A stretch of DNA of 64,000 nucleotides, from the NCBI RefSeq assembly GCF_944324995.1, contig NZ_CALUYL010000010.1, forward strand, positions 17,942 to 81,941. Reading direction: 5' to 3'. How positions within the stretch are numbered: the first letter of the stretch is position 1; each line of letters starts with the position of its first letter. The notes beneath the pieces are model-generated. The model had not been told where the DNA came from. It saw only the letters and a program-made list of their open reading frames with translations, and did not search any database. Origin of the DNA: an uncultured Mailhella sp. (GTDB taxonomy: Bacteria; Desulfobacterota; Desulfovibrionia; Desulfovibrionales; Desulfovibrionaceae). This document shows positions 15,803 through 25,107 of the stretch, piece by piece. The position numbers and the translations under genes are program-made.

Positions 15803-16993
15803 TCAGGCAAGCGCGGCGCGCAGGCGGGCAAAGCCTTCGTCCAGGTCGGCCTTCAGATCTTCCACGTCTTCCAGGCCTACGGCGTAGCGCACAAGCGTGC
15901 AGTTGTCCTCGTTCCACACGGGGGCGATGCGGTTGAGCGCCGTGCGCTGGGGATGGCAGTGTTCCACCAGGCTGTCATAGCCGCCCCAGCTTGCGCCTAT
16001 GCTGAACATCCTGTACCCGTCGAGCATGGCGGCCACGGCCTTGCGGTCCATTTTCGGCAGCGCCACGGAAAAGAGCGAGCCGCCGCCCGTGAAGTCGCGG
16101 GCCCACAGCGCGTGTCCGGGATCGTCTTCCAGCGGCGGATAGAGCACCTGCAGAACTTCCGGGCGTTTTTGCAGCCAGCGGGCCAGTTCCAGCGCCTGCG
16201 CAAACTGGGTTTCCATGCGCACCTTCATGGTGCGCAGACCGCGCAGGGCCATGTAGCAGTCGTCGGGGGAGGCAATTTCGCCCATCTGCACGCAGAAGGC
16301 GCGCATGCGGCGGTACAGTTCTTCCGTGCGGGCCGTGATGACGCCCATCACCAGATCGGAATGTCCGGCAATGAACTTGGTGGCCGCCTCCACGCAGATG
16401 TCCACCCCGATGCTGAGCGGCTTGAAATAGAGCGGCCCGGCCCAGGTGTTGTCCATGATGACCACCGCGCCGTGCGCGTGCGCCGCTTCCACGATGGCGG
16501 GAATGTCCTGCATTTCAAAGGTGAGCGAGCCCGGCGACTCCGTATAGACGACGCGGGTGTTCGCCTTGATGAGCACGTCGATGCCAGAGCCTGCGCGCGG
16601 ATCGTAAAACGTGGTTTCCACGCCGTAGCGGCGCAGGATGGTGTCGCAGAACATGCGCTGCGGTCCATAGACGCTGTCGGGCATGAGCACGTGATCGCCC
16701 GCGCCCACGAAGGCAAGAAGCGACTGCGTGCAGGCGGCAAGTCCGGAACTCGTCACCATGGAGCCTGCGCCCTGTTCCAGCCTGTTGACGGCGTCGCACA
16801 GAGCAAAGGCGTTTTCCGTGCCCAGCGCGCCGTAGCAGACGTTGCGGAACTTGGCGTCGCCGGCTTCGTTGGCGTCGAATTCCTCCAGCGTGGGCGACAC
16901 GATGGTGGAAGCCCGGTGTACCGGCATGTTCACGGGGCCGCCCACGCGAAGGGGCGCGCGCCCGGCATGCACGAGTATGGTGGAGTCCTTCAT
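15803..16993 (-). CDS. metC: Cystathionine beta-lyase (Cys/Met metabolism PLP enzyme)
   Basis: The 396-residue fold-type I PLP enzyme has YGALGTENAFAL near residue 54, SSGLAACTQSLLAFVGAGDHVL (cofactor phosphate region) near 82, DNTWAGPLYFKPL near 181, and the PLP lysine K206 in EAATKFIAGHSD. C-terminal SIGASWGGYDSL is typical of beta-lyases, which split cystathionine to homocysteine, pyruvate and ammonia. Related cystathionine lyases share these motifs. The ATG follows the stop of the EF-hand gene by one base (TAA-C-ATG), so the two are probably translated together. Confidence 0.88.
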   Translation of the reverse strand: MKDSTILVHAGRAPLRVGGPVNMPVHRASTIVSPTLEEFDANEAGDAKFRNVCYGALGTENAFALCDAVNRLEQGAGSMVTSSGLAACTQSLLAFVGAGDHVLMPDSVYGPQRMFCDTILRRYGVETTFYDPRAGSGIDVLIKANTRVVYTESPGSLTFEMQDIPAIVEAAHAHGAVVIMDNTWAGPLYFKPLSIGVDICVEAATKFIAGHSDLVMGVITARTEELYRRMRAFCVQMGEIASPDDCYMALRGLRTMKVRMETQFAQALELARWLQKRPEVLQVLYPPLEDDPGHALWARDFTGGGSLFSVALPKMDRKAVAAMLDGYRMFSIGASWGGYDSLVEHCHPQRTALNRIAPVWNEDNCTLVRYAVGLEDVEDLKADLDEGFARLRAALA

Positions 16994-16994
16994 G

Positions 16995-17474
16995 TTACTT
17001 GGCCTCGGCGGGAGGAGTGATGAGCGGCATGGCCTTGCCTGCGGCGGGGGCATGCGCGGCTCCGGCGTCCTTCTGCGCCGGAGGCATGACGAGGGGCATG
17101 CCGGTTCCCGTGGAGGGCATGGAGGCGCGGTCTCCGGCGCCGCGCATGCCTTCCATCATTTTGCTCATGTCGGGCATGGAAGCGGATCCGCCGTGACCGG
17201 CGGAAAAGGCCTGCCATTCTTCAAGGCTGATGCCGCCGTTGCGATCCGCGTCGATGATGTCGAAGGCGTTGCGGCTGAGATTGGGGCGGGCGGCGGAAAG
17301 TTCTTCCCAGGTCAGTTTCCCGTCGTGATCGGCGTCCATCTGGCGGAAGCGCTCCGCAGGATCGGAAGCGCGGGCGGCCGCGCCGTCTCCGGCGCCGGGC
17401 ATGGCGAAGGCGGGGGTGACGGCGCAGGAAAGAGCAAGCAGAAGGGCGGCGGCCCCGGAAGAGACAATATTCAT
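16995..17474 (-). CDS. Secreted EF-hand protein
   Basis: A 159-residue protein. Residues 1-24 are a signal peptide ending AFA. Two EF-hand loops follow: DADHDGKLTWEE near residue 48 and DADRNGGISLEE near residue 78, each with Asp/Asn at positions 1, 3 and 5 and Glu at 12, so calcium binding is likely. The C-terminal third is Met/Pro/Ala-rich and low complexity with repeated MPLxxPPA motifs. It lies directly upstream of metC (one base apart) although the functions have no obvious link. Confidence 0.85.
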   Translation of the reverse strand: MNIVSSGAAALLLALSCAVTPAFAMPGAGDGAAARASDPAERFRQMDADHDGKLTWEELSAARPNLSRNAFDIIDADRNGGISLEEWQAFSAGHGGSASMPDMSKMMEGMRGAGDRASMPSTGTGMPLVMPPAQKDAGAAHAPAAGKAMPLITPPAEAK

Positions 17475-17732
17475 AGGATACCTCTGCAAATCGTTGGTGG
17501 AGAGGCCGCAACAGGCGAAGCTGCCGGACGCGTGCGAAAGAAGGCGCCACTGGCTGGCGCGGAGCAGGCGTTCGGGGTGCCGGCGGACGCGTCGGAAACG
17601 TTCCGCCCGTTGCGGCGGCTTTTCGAGTGGCGACAGCATGACACGAGCGGAGGGCGAGCGCAAGTGCGTTTCGCGCGGGCGGCCGCCTTGCCATTCCTGC
17701 GGTTATGTTACAATATCGGCCCCGGAGGGCTT

Positions 17733-18176
17733 ATGATACGTCCGTTTTGCGACGACGATACGGAAGACGTGGTGCGTCTTTGGCTGGAAGCTTCCATAGA
17801 GGCGCACGACTTTATTCCGCGCGCGTACTGGGAGGCTGCGGCCGAAGACATGCGCACGCTTTATCTTCCCATGAGCGACGAGATCGTGCTGCATGTCGAT
17901 GACGCCACGGGCAGCATCGACGCCTTTCTGGCCTTTGCGGATACGTTTCTGGCCGCGCTTTTTGTTGCGCCGTCCGCGCAGGGAAAGGGGCTCGGCAGCC
18001 GCATGTTCCGCATTGCGTCCCGCATGCATCCGGGATTCACGCTCTGCGTGTACCGGGACAACGCAAGGGCCGTGTCCTTTTACCGCAGGCGCGGGCTTGT
18101 GACGCTTGAGGAGCGTGTGGAGGAGAAAACCGGATGCGTGGAGCTTGTCATGGGGCCCTCCGAACAGCAGGCGTGA
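17733..18176 (+). CDS. GNAT family N-acetyltransferase
   Basis: The 147-residue protein has the GNAT fold pattern: MIRPFCDDDTEDVVRLW at the N terminus, a beta strand AFLAF near residue 70, the acetyl-CoA loop VAPSAQGKGLGSRM (Q/R-x-x-G-x-G/A) near residue 81, and NARAVSFYRRRGL near residue 113, the usual C-terminal motif. GGAGG lies 6 bases before the ATG. Many members acetylate small molecules or protein N termini; the substrate cannot be told. It is divergent from the EF-hand/metC pair and 93 bases ahead of the first trigger factor. Confidence 0.85.
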   Translation: MIRPFCDDDTEDVVRLWLEASIEAHDFIPRAYWEAAAEDMRTLYLPMSDEIVLHVDDATGSIDAFLAFADTFLAALFVAPSAQGKGLGSRMFRIASRMHPGFTLCVYRDNARAVSFYRRRGLVTLEERVEEKTGCVELVMGPSEQQA

Positions 18177-18269
18177 AGCGCGTTTTCGCTTTTCGAGCTT
18201 CGGGCGGCGGAACGCTGGCCGCTTGGGGCCGACACAGGAACATCTCAGGAAATCATTCAGGTTTTTATT

Positions 18270-19550
18270 ATGGAATATCAGTTGGAAGTTGAAGACGGCG
18301 GTCTGCGTCGCCTTTCGTTCACCTGCCCGGCCGGCGAAGTGCTGTCGGCGTGGAAGAAGGCGGCGCAGCCTTTTGCCGCGAGCTTCCGCATGGCCGGATT
18401 CAGACCCGGCAAGGCTCCGCTGGAAGTGGTGGAGAAGCGTTTTTATCAGCAGATAGCCGACGCGGCCACGGACGCGCTGGTCGAAGCGGCCGTGGACGAC
18501 GCGCTGCGCCGTGAGGCGCTGGCGCCTGCGGCCGGTCTGGTGTACGAGGGCGGCAACGCCGTGCGCGGACGCGATTTTTGTTTCCGCATGGAATGCTGCG
18601 TGCTGGAGAACAGGGATGTGCCGGATCTTTCGTCCGTTCATATAAAGGAAGAGGAGCCCCAGGCCGATCCCGTGCAGGAATCGCTGTTTGTGCGGGAGAT
18701 TCTCGGCCGCGCGGCGGAGAAGACGTCCGTGACGGAGGGACGTCCGCAGGACGGCGACGTCGTGGAAGTCGAGGTGACGGGAAAGATGGACGGCGAAACG
18801 GTGCCCGGCATGCATACGGGAACCTGCCGCATGCGTCTCATGCCGGCAAGGCCGGGAGAAAAGACGCCGGATCTCGATCCCATCGTGCGCGGACTGAGCA
18901 TCGGGGAAACGGGTTCCGGTTCCACGCCGTGCCCGGACAATTATCCTGATCCGTCCATGCGCGGCAGGGCCATCGAGCTTGTCGTGACGCTGCGCGGCAT
19001 TGAGCGGGAAACGCTGCCGCCGCTGACGGACGATGTCGCCCGGTCTCTGGGCTTTCGTGACGCCCGTGCGCTCACGGCGTCCGCCCATGCGCGGGCGCTG
19101 GAGATGGACAGGCTGCACAAATTTTCGGAAGGCAGACGCGCGCTTCAGGCCCGGCTGGAGAGCTGGGAGGGCTTCGATGCGCCGGAAGCGCTGGTGCATC
19201 AGTGCCGACGCGAAGCGATGCGGCGTTCCCGGCAGTATCTGCAGCGGAAGTTCGAGTCTTCGGAAAAGCTGAAGGAAACGCTGGAGGTCATGAAGGACGA
19301 GGCGGAGCGTCAGGCGCGCGGAAAGGCGCGGGCCCGGGCGCTGCTGCTTCTCTGGGCGGAGCGCGAAGGCGTGAAGATTGCCGGTGACGAATTTGAAAGA
19401 GTGCTTGCCGCGCGTGCGGCCAGGAAGAACATGGATACGGCCGGATACCGCCGCAGTCTTGTCCGTACCGGGGAACTGTTTGAGCTGCGCGCCGCCATGC
19501 TGGAGGAGCGCGCGTTGAACGAACTGATGAAAAAGGTGTTTCGTCCCTAG
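18270..19550 (+). CDS. Divergent trigger factor paralogue
   Basis: A 426-residue protein with the layout of trigger factor. The N-terminal ribosome-binding domain has the GFRPGK signature at residues 43-48. A PPIase-like middle domain covers about 150-240, and a helical chaperone arm follows. It aligns along its length with the next gene, including PDNYPDPSMRGRxxELxVTLRxIxxExLPPLTDDxARxLGF. Identity is clearly limited and the helical arm is more basic and Arg-rich. The canonical copy follows 18 bases downstream. A specialised chaperone role is an inference. Confidence 0.82.
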   Translation: MEYQLEVEDGGLRRLSFTCPAGEVLSAWKKAAQPFAASFRMAGFRPGKAPLEVVEKRFYQQIADAATDALVEAAVDDALRREALAPAAGLVYEGGNAVRGRDFCFRMECCVLENRDVPDLSSVHIKEEEPQADPVQESLFVREILGRAAEKTSVTEGRPQDGDVVEVEVTGKMDGETVPGMHTGTCRMRLMPARPGEKTPDLDPIVRGLSIGETGSGSTPCPDNYPDPSMRGRAIELVVTLRGIERETLPPLTDDVARSLGFRDARALTASAHARALEMDRLHKFSEGRRALQARLESWEGFDAPEALVHQCRREAMRRSRQYLQRKFESSEKLKETLEVMKDEAERQARGKARARALLLLWAEREGVKIAGDEFERVLAARAARKNMDTAGYRRSLVRTGELFELRAAMLEERALNELMKKVFRP

Positions 19551-19568
19551 AGCCAGAAGGAGCTTTTC

Positions 19569-20903
19569 ATGGAATACAACGTAGAGAAAACGTCTCCCAC
19601 GTCGGTGAAACTTTCGGTGACCTGCAGCGCCGACGAGGTGAAAAAGGCCTTTGATCGCGCGGCGAAGGCCATAGGCAAGGGCATGAATCTTCCGGGCTTC
19701 CGCGTGGGCAAGATTCCGGTGAACGTGCTCAAGAGTCGTTTTGCCTCCCGCGTGGCCGCCGACGCCACGGAGATTCTGGCGGACGACACCATGATGGATA
19801 TTCTTAAAAAGGAGGGCATTCGTCCGCTTTGTCCTTCGCAGTACCACGGCCAGCCGGCGAAGGACGGGGAAAGCTTTTCGTATTCCTCGTCGTTCGACAT
19901 TCTGCCCGAGGTGGATCTGCCGGATCTTGAGAAGCTCTCCGTGGTGGTGCCCGATCCCGCGCCTTCGGAAGACGCGCTGAACGCCATGCTGGATCAGGCG
20001 CTGCGCCGCGTGGCCACGTATGTGGACATTACCGACCGCAAACCGCAGGATCATGACCTGTTGACCGTGGACGTGGTCGGCAGCGTGGACGGCAAGGCGC
20101 TGCCGGGCATGACGGCGAGCAATTTCCGCATGCAGCTTCTGCCCGTGCAGCCCGACGGCAAGGTGCCGGAGATGGATCCCATCGTTCGGGCCCTGAACGT
20201 GGGCGAGGAAGGGCACGGCGTGATGACGTGCCCGGAAAATTATCCTGATCCCGTGATGCGCGGACGCGAAGTGCAGCTCGACGTGGTGCTGCGGCGCATT
20301 CAGAAGGAAGTACTGCCTCCGCTCACCGACGAGACGGCGCAGAAGCTCGGCTTCAAGACCTTCGACGAGCTGAAGCACGAAGTGTGGCAGCAGACCTTTG
20401 CCGCGCACATGCGTCAGATTCAGCGCGAGGGCAAGCGTCAGCTCATGGAAGAGCAGCTGAACGGACGTGATTTCCCGCTGCCGGAAAGTCTGGTGATGCG
20501 CTTTTTCCGTGAGCATCAGCGCGACGTGGAACATTATCTGAGAAAGCAGCACGCCGACGACGAGACCATTCGGGAGACGCTTGCTCATCTGCACGAGGAA
20601 TCTCTGGCCTTTGCGCGCAAGAAGGCCAAGGGACACACGTTCCTTCTGGCGCTCGCCGAGCGTGAAGGCATCCGCGTGACCGGCAAGGAAGCGGAAGAGG
20701 CCGTGCGCTCCATGACCAAGGGCACGGGGCAGAATTACGAAGATCTGCGCAAGACCATCTGGGAAGCCGGCGTCGTCACGGCCATGCAGGAGCGCATGAT
20801 TGCCGATCGCGCGCTGGACAGGCTCTACGGCGCGGCCCGCAAGGTCATGGCCGAATCGCCGGTGCTCAAGCCGTTTTCCGAAGTCAGAAAGGAAAACGCC
20901 TGA
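19569..20903 (+). CDS. tig: Trigger factor
   Basis: A 444-residue ribosome-associated chaperone and peptidyl-prolyl isomerase. The ribosome-binding signature GFRVGK is at residues 43-48, the FKBP-like domain at about 150-245 (DLLTVDVVGSVDGK onward), and the long helical C-terminal arm extends to the end. Length and domain order are standard. AAGGAG lies before the ATG. It is the second of two tandem trigger factor genes and is the more canonical one. A strong two-way terminator follows. clpP/clpX, which often follow tig, are not here: the next gene is convergent. Confidence 0.93.
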   Translation: MEYNVEKTSPTSVKLSVTCSADEVKKAFDRAAKAIGKGMNLPGFRVGKIPVNVLKSRFASRVAADATEILADDTMMDILKKEGIRPLCPSQYHGQPAKDGESFSYSSSFDILPEVDLPDLEKLSVVVPDPAPSEDALNAMLDQALRRVATYVDITDRKPQDHDLLTVDVVGSVDGKALPGMTASNFRMQLLPVQPDGKVPEMDPIVRALNVGEEGHGVMTCPENYPDPVMRGREVQLDVVLRRIQKEVLPPLTDETAQKLGFKTFDELKHEVWQQTFAAHMRQIQREGKRQLMEEQLNGRDFPLPESLVMRFFREHQRDVEHYLRKQHADDETIRETLAHLHEESLAFARKKAKGHTFLLALAEREGIRVTGKEAEEAVRSMTKGTGQNYEDLRKTIWEAGVVTAMQERMIADRALDRLYGAARKVMAESPVLKPFSEVRKENA

Positions 20904-20922
20904 CGCGTTTGACTGACGAAAC

Positions 20923-20959
20923 AAAAAAAGCTGTCGGAGAAGTTCCGGCAGCTTTTTTT
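20923..20959. terminator. Bidirectional terminator between tig and MltB-type gene
   Basis: An A-run at 20923-20929, AGCTGTCGGA paired with TTCCGGCAGCT, then a T-run at 20953-20959. It works in both directions and serves the two convergent genes. Confidence 0.9.
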
Positions 20960-21003
20960 GTGGATGCGTCCGGCGCGGAATCGCGGGGCGCTGTTTTGAA
21001 GCG

Positions 21004-21984
21004 TTAGTTCAGCTGACGTATGGTTTTGGCGAGCGCGAGAATGGTGTGGGCGTAGATGTCCATGGCGTTGTAGGAACGCAGCACTCTGGTCTGCTGCGCC
21101 ACGCTCATGCCTTTTTTCCAGCCGTTTCTTTGCAGATAGTTGCTCAGGCTCGCCACGGCGTCTTCCGCGGTGAACAGATTGATCACGCCGTCGCCGTTGC
21201 CGTCCAGAGCGTAGCGGGAAATGTTGCTGGGCATGAACTGGCACAGACCTATGGCTCCGTAGATCGAGCCCTTGATCTTGAGAGGATCCAGATTGTTGGC
21301 GTAGCAGTAGGCGAGCAGGGCCTTGAGTTCACGGTAGGCCCAGTCCGCCTTGACTTCCATCTTCTCCCGTATCCACGGCAGATGCTGCCCGGAGCCCGGA
21401 AGCTTGGCCAGATATTCGGGAATCTCGGAAGGATCTCTGGTCACGGACATGCTGGCCAGCATGTAGAAGGCGTTGTGCTTGCCGAGGTAGCCGCCGAGGC
21501 GCGTTTCCACAAAGAGCAGAGCCGCCGCCACTTCCGAAGGCACGCCGGAATTGAGCTCGGCCCGGGCAAAGGCGACGGCGTGCTTGTCCATGAATTCCCG
21601 GCAGGCTCTGGCGTTGGCCGTGGTCACCACGCCCTTGAACCAGGGGCCGGGAATGCCGAGCTTGGTTTCAAAGGACTTGCGCGGCTTGGCCTTGGGCTTG
21701 GGAAAAAACTTGTTGGAGTAGAGCTCCTTGACCTTGACGCCCATGGGCACGGAGGACGGCGGCAGATCGAGTCTGGCGAAAAGCTCGGAGGTGCGGACTT
21801 TGTCCAGACCGTCGTGCTGAAGTCTGGCGGAGAGGCTCTGCCAGTTGTCGGGCTGGTGGTTGTTCATGGAAACGGCCGGACGCATGTCCGTCTGCACGAC
21901 GGGGCGAGGCTGCCTGGTGGAACAGGCGGCAAGCGAGAGCGCCAGAATTCCGAGAAGAAGGAGAGAAAGTTTGGGTGAACGCAT
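21004..21984 (-). CDS. MltB-type lytic murein transglycosylase lipoprotein
   Basis: The 326-residue lipoprotein has a signal peptide ending in the lipobox LAAC near residue 21, so it should be anchored in the outer membrane. The catalytic domain has VETRLGGYLGKHNAF (catalytic Glu after VPSEVAAALLFVE), a YGAIGLCQFMPSN motif near residue 245, DGNGDGVINLFTAEDAVASLSNYL, and a C-terminal YN-A segment, the ordered motifs of MltB/SltB enzymes that cut peptidoglycan to 1,6-anhydro products. The start at 21984 is preferred because AAGGA lies 7 bases upstream. It is unlinked to the type III operon that has its own transglycosylase. Confidence 0.9.
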   Translation of the reverse strand: MRSPKLSLLLLGILALSLAACSTRQPRPVVQTDMRPAVSMNNHQPDNWQSLSARLQHDGLDKVRTSELFARLDLPPSSVPMGVKVKELYSNKFFPKPKAKPRKSFETKLGIPGPWFKGVVTTANARACREFMDKHAVAFARAELNSGVPSEVAAALLFVETRLGGYLGKHNAFYMLASMSVTRDPSEIPEYLAKLPGSGQHLPWIREKMEVKADWAYRELKALLAYCYANNLDPLKIKGSIYGAIGLCQFMPSNISRYALDGNGDGVINLFTAEDAVASLSNYLQRNGWKKGMSVAQQTRVLRSYNAMDIYAHTILALAKTIRQLN

Positions 21985-22173
21985 GAACATATCCTTGTTT
22001 GCCGGTATGATGACTTGCGTGTGACGGGAGGTCATTAAAGTCGGGCGGACCGGTCGTGTCAAGCCGGAAAAGAGGGGGAGCCGTGTTCGGAAAAAGGCAG
22101 GGAGCGGTGAGAAACGGGAGGCGGAGAATCGTGCAAAGCCGTTGCCGCAATCGGTCGGCTTCGGTCGTCCATC

Positions 22174-22202
22174 TTGTCGGAACGGAGGATTTGCGTTATA
22201 GA
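22174..22202 (+). promoter_or_regulatory. Possible sigma-70 promoter
   Basis: TTGTCG (22174-22179), 17-base spacer, TATAGA (22197-22202), 38 bases before the start of the secreted protein gene at 22240. The match is moderate. Confidence 0.45.
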
Positions 22203-22239
22203 AAGGGCACTTTTCAGGCTTCCAGCATCAGGATTTTTC

Positions 22240-22818
22240 ATGAAAAAAACAGTCGCCGCCGTCGTTGTCAGTTGCATGATTCTTTTTCTTCCAGCGCCGT
22301 GGAAGGCCGGCGCGGCCGTTTCGACATCGGAGGGCGTGAAAGCCGCGAGTCCGAGCTGGGAAGACCGCTATGTGAAGGAAGCCCGCATCACCATAGAAAA
22401 AGGCGTGATGAGCGTGATGAACGGACTCAGGACGCCCGAGCAGCTTCAGGAGTCCGTGAATTATTTTTGCCGCACGTGGAACGATCACTGGGCGGATTCG
22501 CAGCTGTTCATTCTTGAGGACGAGAGGGATATCGACGTGTACGGCAATCTGTATTCCCTGAAGGTGCTGTGCCGGACGCTGAGGCTTGCCGCGGACGACT
22601 GGCATGCCGCGGAGCGGAGTTCCCGCTCGGAAGAGACGCTGGAAAAGGCGCTCTGGCTGGAAAAGCAGAGCGAACTGCTGGCCTCGCCGGTGGGGGAAAT
22701 CATATCTCGGCAGAGCTACAGCGACTATCTGCCGAGGCGCGTGGCCATCATGCAGGAACAGTTCCCGTATGTGGATGAATTTTATAAACTTCACTCCTTT
22801 CGCTCCGTGCTGCGCTGA
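22240..22818 (+). CDS. Secreted protein of unknown function
   Basis: The 192-residue protein starts with MKKTVAAVVVSCMILFLP, a clear signal peptide, cleaved near residue 27. AGGA lies before the ATG at 22240. The mature part is helical and acidic, with two scattered Cys residues (near 70 and 113) that could form a disulfide. I recognise no domain. The VOC gene starts 27 bases downstream on the same strand and may be co-transcribed. Confidence 0.7.
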   Translation: MKKTVAAVVVSCMILFLPAPWKAGAAVSTSEGVKAASPSWEDRYVKEARITIEKGVMSVMNGLRTPEQLQESVNYFCRTWNDHWADSQLFILEDERDIDVYGNLYSLKVLCRTLRLAADDWHAAERSSRSEETLEKALWLEKQSELLASPVGEIISRQSYSDYLPRRVAIMQEQFPYVDEFYKLHSFRSVLR

Positions 22819-22845
22819 GCGTGGGAGAATCAGGGAGACAGCGGT

Positions 22846-23247
22846 ATGAGCACAGGTCTGCACCATGTGGCCATGGCCATTCAGGATAACGACGTGTATG
22901 AGCGCACGGTAACATTTTATCGGGAAGTGCTCGGGTTTGCGCTGGTGAGAAGCTGGGTCAATCCGCCGCGCCGTGTCACCATGCTTGACATGGGCAGCGG
23001 CATGCTGGAAATCGTGTACGGCGCAACGGGCTCCGGGGAAGGCGTGTTTTCGCACCTTGCGCTTCGCGTGGAGAGCGCCGCCGAACTCGACGCCCTGCTT
23101 GAGCGCTGCGTGAAGGCCGGATGTACCCTGACCCGTCCGGCGAGAGACGTGGAGGCCGTGCAGGACGACGGCGGAACCTTCCGTTTCCGCAACGGCTTCT
23201 GTCAGGGGCTCGCCGGGGAGAGTCTTGAGTTCTTCTGCGAATACTGA
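22846..23247 (+). CDS. VOC (glyoxalase/bleomycin resistance) family protein
   Basis: The 133-residue single-domain protein has LHHVAMAIQD at the N terminus (metal His), TVTFYREVLGF, MLDMGSGMLEIV (Glu ligand), a second HLALRVES block near residue 68 and ESLEFFCEY at the end. This is the beta-alpha-beta-beta-beta repeat layout of VOC enzymes, with metal ligand candidates H7, E55, H68 and E129. Glyoxalase I or methylmalonyl-CoA epimerase-like activities are possible. GGGAGA lies before the ATG. Confidence 0.85.
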   Translation: MSTGLHHVAMAIQDNDVYERTVTFYREVLGFALVRSWVNPPRRVTMLDMGSGMLEIVYGATGSGEGVFSHLALRVESAAELDALLERCVKAGCTLTRPARDVEAVQDDGGTFRFRNGFCQGLAGESLEFFCEY

Positions 23248-23405
23248 TCGGCGGAGAGCGTGAGTTTGTAACGCGTCTGCGGATTTGTCTGTTGAGGAGT
23301 CGGCATGGCACAGTTTTTTGCATGCCGGGCGCGTGACAGGTCGCGGATTCGCCGACTGTTGCCGTACGGATATTGAGCGGACGAAGCATCGTCGCGCATG
23401 AAAGG

Positions 23406-23439
23406 AAAGGCCGCTTCCGAGATACGGAAGCGGCCTTTT
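23406..23439. terminator. Bidirectional terminator between VOC gene and ilvE
   Basis: A perfect 14-bp stem AAAGGCCGCTTCCG (23406-23419), loop AGATA, CGGAAGCGGCCTTT (23425-23438). A-rich and T-rich ends let it work in both directions for the two convergent genes. The rest of the 300-base spacer holds nothing I can identify. Confidence 0.85.
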
Positions 23440-23547
23440 GACGGAGCTGTTGTAGTCACTCCGAACGGGTGAACGTCAGGCGACATGCCGGAGCGTTCGC
23501 GTCATAGCCGGTGGTCGGAATATCCGTGCCGACCGGTCGAATGTTTG

Positions 23548-24573
23548 TCAGGCGATGCGCTTGATCCAGCCCTCGGGAGCTTCGATGCGGCCCATCTGGA
23601 TGCCGGTGAGCGTGTCGTACAGCTTGGTGAGCACGGGGCCCATGGCGTCCATGCCGGAAGGCACGCAGATTTCTTCGCCGTGATTGACGATCTTGCCCAC
23701 GGGAGAAATGACGGCGGCCGTGCCGCAGAGGCCCACTTCAGCGAAGGAAGGCACTTCCGTCAGAGGCACGACGCGTTCTTCGACTTCCATGTTGAGGTAG
23801 TGCTTGGCCACGTAGAGCAGAGAGCGGCGGGTGATGGAAGGCAGAATGCTGTCGCTCTTGGGGGTGACGAGCTTGCCGTCCTTGGTGATGAAGATGAAGT
23901 TGGCGCCGCCGGTTTCTTCCACGTTGGTGCGGGTGGCCGGATCAAGATACATGTTTTCGGCGTAGCCCTGACGATGGGCGTCCATGATGGCATGGAGGCT
24001 CATGGCGTAGTTCAGGCCGGCCTTGATGTTGCCGGTGCCGCGGGGCGCGGCGCGGTCGAAGTCGCTCACGCGGATGGTGATGGGCTTCATGCCGCCCTTG
24101 AAGTACGGGCCGACGGGCGTAACCAGAATGCGGAACTGATACTCGTCGGCAGGCTTGACGCCGATGACGGCGGAGCTGGCGAACATGTAGGGGCGAATGT
24201 AGAGCGTGGCGCCGGAGCCGTAGGGAGGAACCCAGGCAAGGTTGGCATGCACGGTTTTCACCACGGCGTCGACGAAGCGCTCGGTGGGGAAGACGGGCAT
24301 TTCCAGACGACGGCAGGAATCTTCCATGCGCTGACCGTTGAGGTCGGGACGGAAGCAGACGACGTGGCCGTCTTCGGTGGTATAGGCCTTCAGGCCTTCA
24401 AAGCAGGACTGAGAGTACTGGAGCACGCCGGCGCATTCGGTAATGACGACCTTGTCGTCGTCGGTAAGCTGACCTTCATCCCACGCGCCGTTCTTGTAGT
24501 TGGCCACGAAGCGCTTGTCGGTCTTCATGTAGCTAAAGCTCAGATTGGCCCAGTCCAGATTCTTCTTTTCCAT
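23548..24573 (-). CDS. ilvE: Branched-chain amino acid aminotransferase
   Basis: The 341-residue fold-type IV PLP enzyme transfers amino groups between glutamate and the keto acids of Leu, Ile and Val. It has the class II BCAT pattern: SCFEGLKAY near residue 57, RPYMFAS near 125, the PLP lysine in GTGNIKAGLNYA near 184, and EETGGANFIFI near 220. The start at 24573 is preferred because AGGAG lies nine bases upstream; ATG 24582 abuts the AGGAG. It appears to be monocistronic, with the shared terminator downstream. Confidence 0.94.
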   Translation of the reverse strand: MEKKNLDWANLSFSYMKTDKRFVANYKNGAWDEGQLTDDDKVVITECAGVLQYSQSCFEGLKAYTTEDGHVVCFRPDLNGQRMEDSCRRLEMPVFPTERFVDAVVKTVHANLAWVPPYGSGATLYIRPYMFASSAVIGVKPADEYQFRILVTPVGPYFKGGMKPITIRVSDFDRAAPRGTGNIKAGLNYAMSLHAIMDAHRQGYAENMYLDPATRTNVEETGGANFIFITKDGKLVTPKSDSILPSITRRSLLYVAKHYLNMEVEERVVPLTEVPSFAEVGLCGTAAVISPVGKIVNHGEEICVPSGMDAMGPVLTKLYDTLTGIQMGRIEAPEGWIKRIA

Positions 24574-25011
24574 GGTACACATCTCCTGACAGCGTACACG
24601 ATTTGAAGTTCGTGTATATAGGGCCGGCCTTGCGGTCGGGAGCCTTCATGCCTGCCGGAATGTTCTTTTTGGATTTTCGACAGGAACGCATACACTTTCG
24701 GCAAACTCTGGCATTCTCCGGCAGGCTCGTCAAGTCCCGGCGAGGGGGTAATTGCGCATTTTTTGGCGTTTTTTCCGTGGAGATTTGCCTGCCGCAGGGA
24801 TGACAATCCTGTAAAAAGAAAAAACGGCGGAGTCGGGAAGCCTTGCCGCGCAGGGCGAGGCGGACTCGGCGGACGCAAGGGGGGGGCGAACGCAGAGCGG
24901 TTCTTTTTCGTGTCGCGCGGTACAGGGATGGGCTGCGCGGACGACGCATCGGGAGAAGCATGCCGTGCTGCCGGGCATCGGCGGGGCGTCGGGAGCGTGA
25001 ACAGGTTTTTC
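24574..25011. other. Gene-free divergent spacer between ilvE and ssb
   Basis: About 440 bases with overlapping open frames on both strands but no supported gene. Promoters for ilvE (leftward) and ssb (rightward) must lie here. Only the ssb candidate is convincing enough to list. Confidence 0.45.
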
Positions 25012-25040
25012 TTGTGCTCCCCCGGGATTCAGGCTATATT
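25012..25040 (+). promoter_or_regulatory. Possible ssb promoter
   Basis: TTGTGC (25012-25017), 17-base spacer, TATATT (25035-25040). The -10 is good and the -35 weak. It lies 68 bases before the ssb ATG. Confidence 0.5.
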
Positions 25041-25107
25041 AATTTTTACCTGCGCGGTTTTGTCACCTGCCGCGAGGATTCACCTGTAGAAAAGAGGATT
25101 CGTTTCC

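Noticed and set aside
17703..20924. 1073-codon open frame on the minus strand opposite the two trigger factor genes
   Set aside because: Rich in His, Arg and Gly with no domain, fully antisense to two well-supported genes. Typical GC-rich shadow frame.
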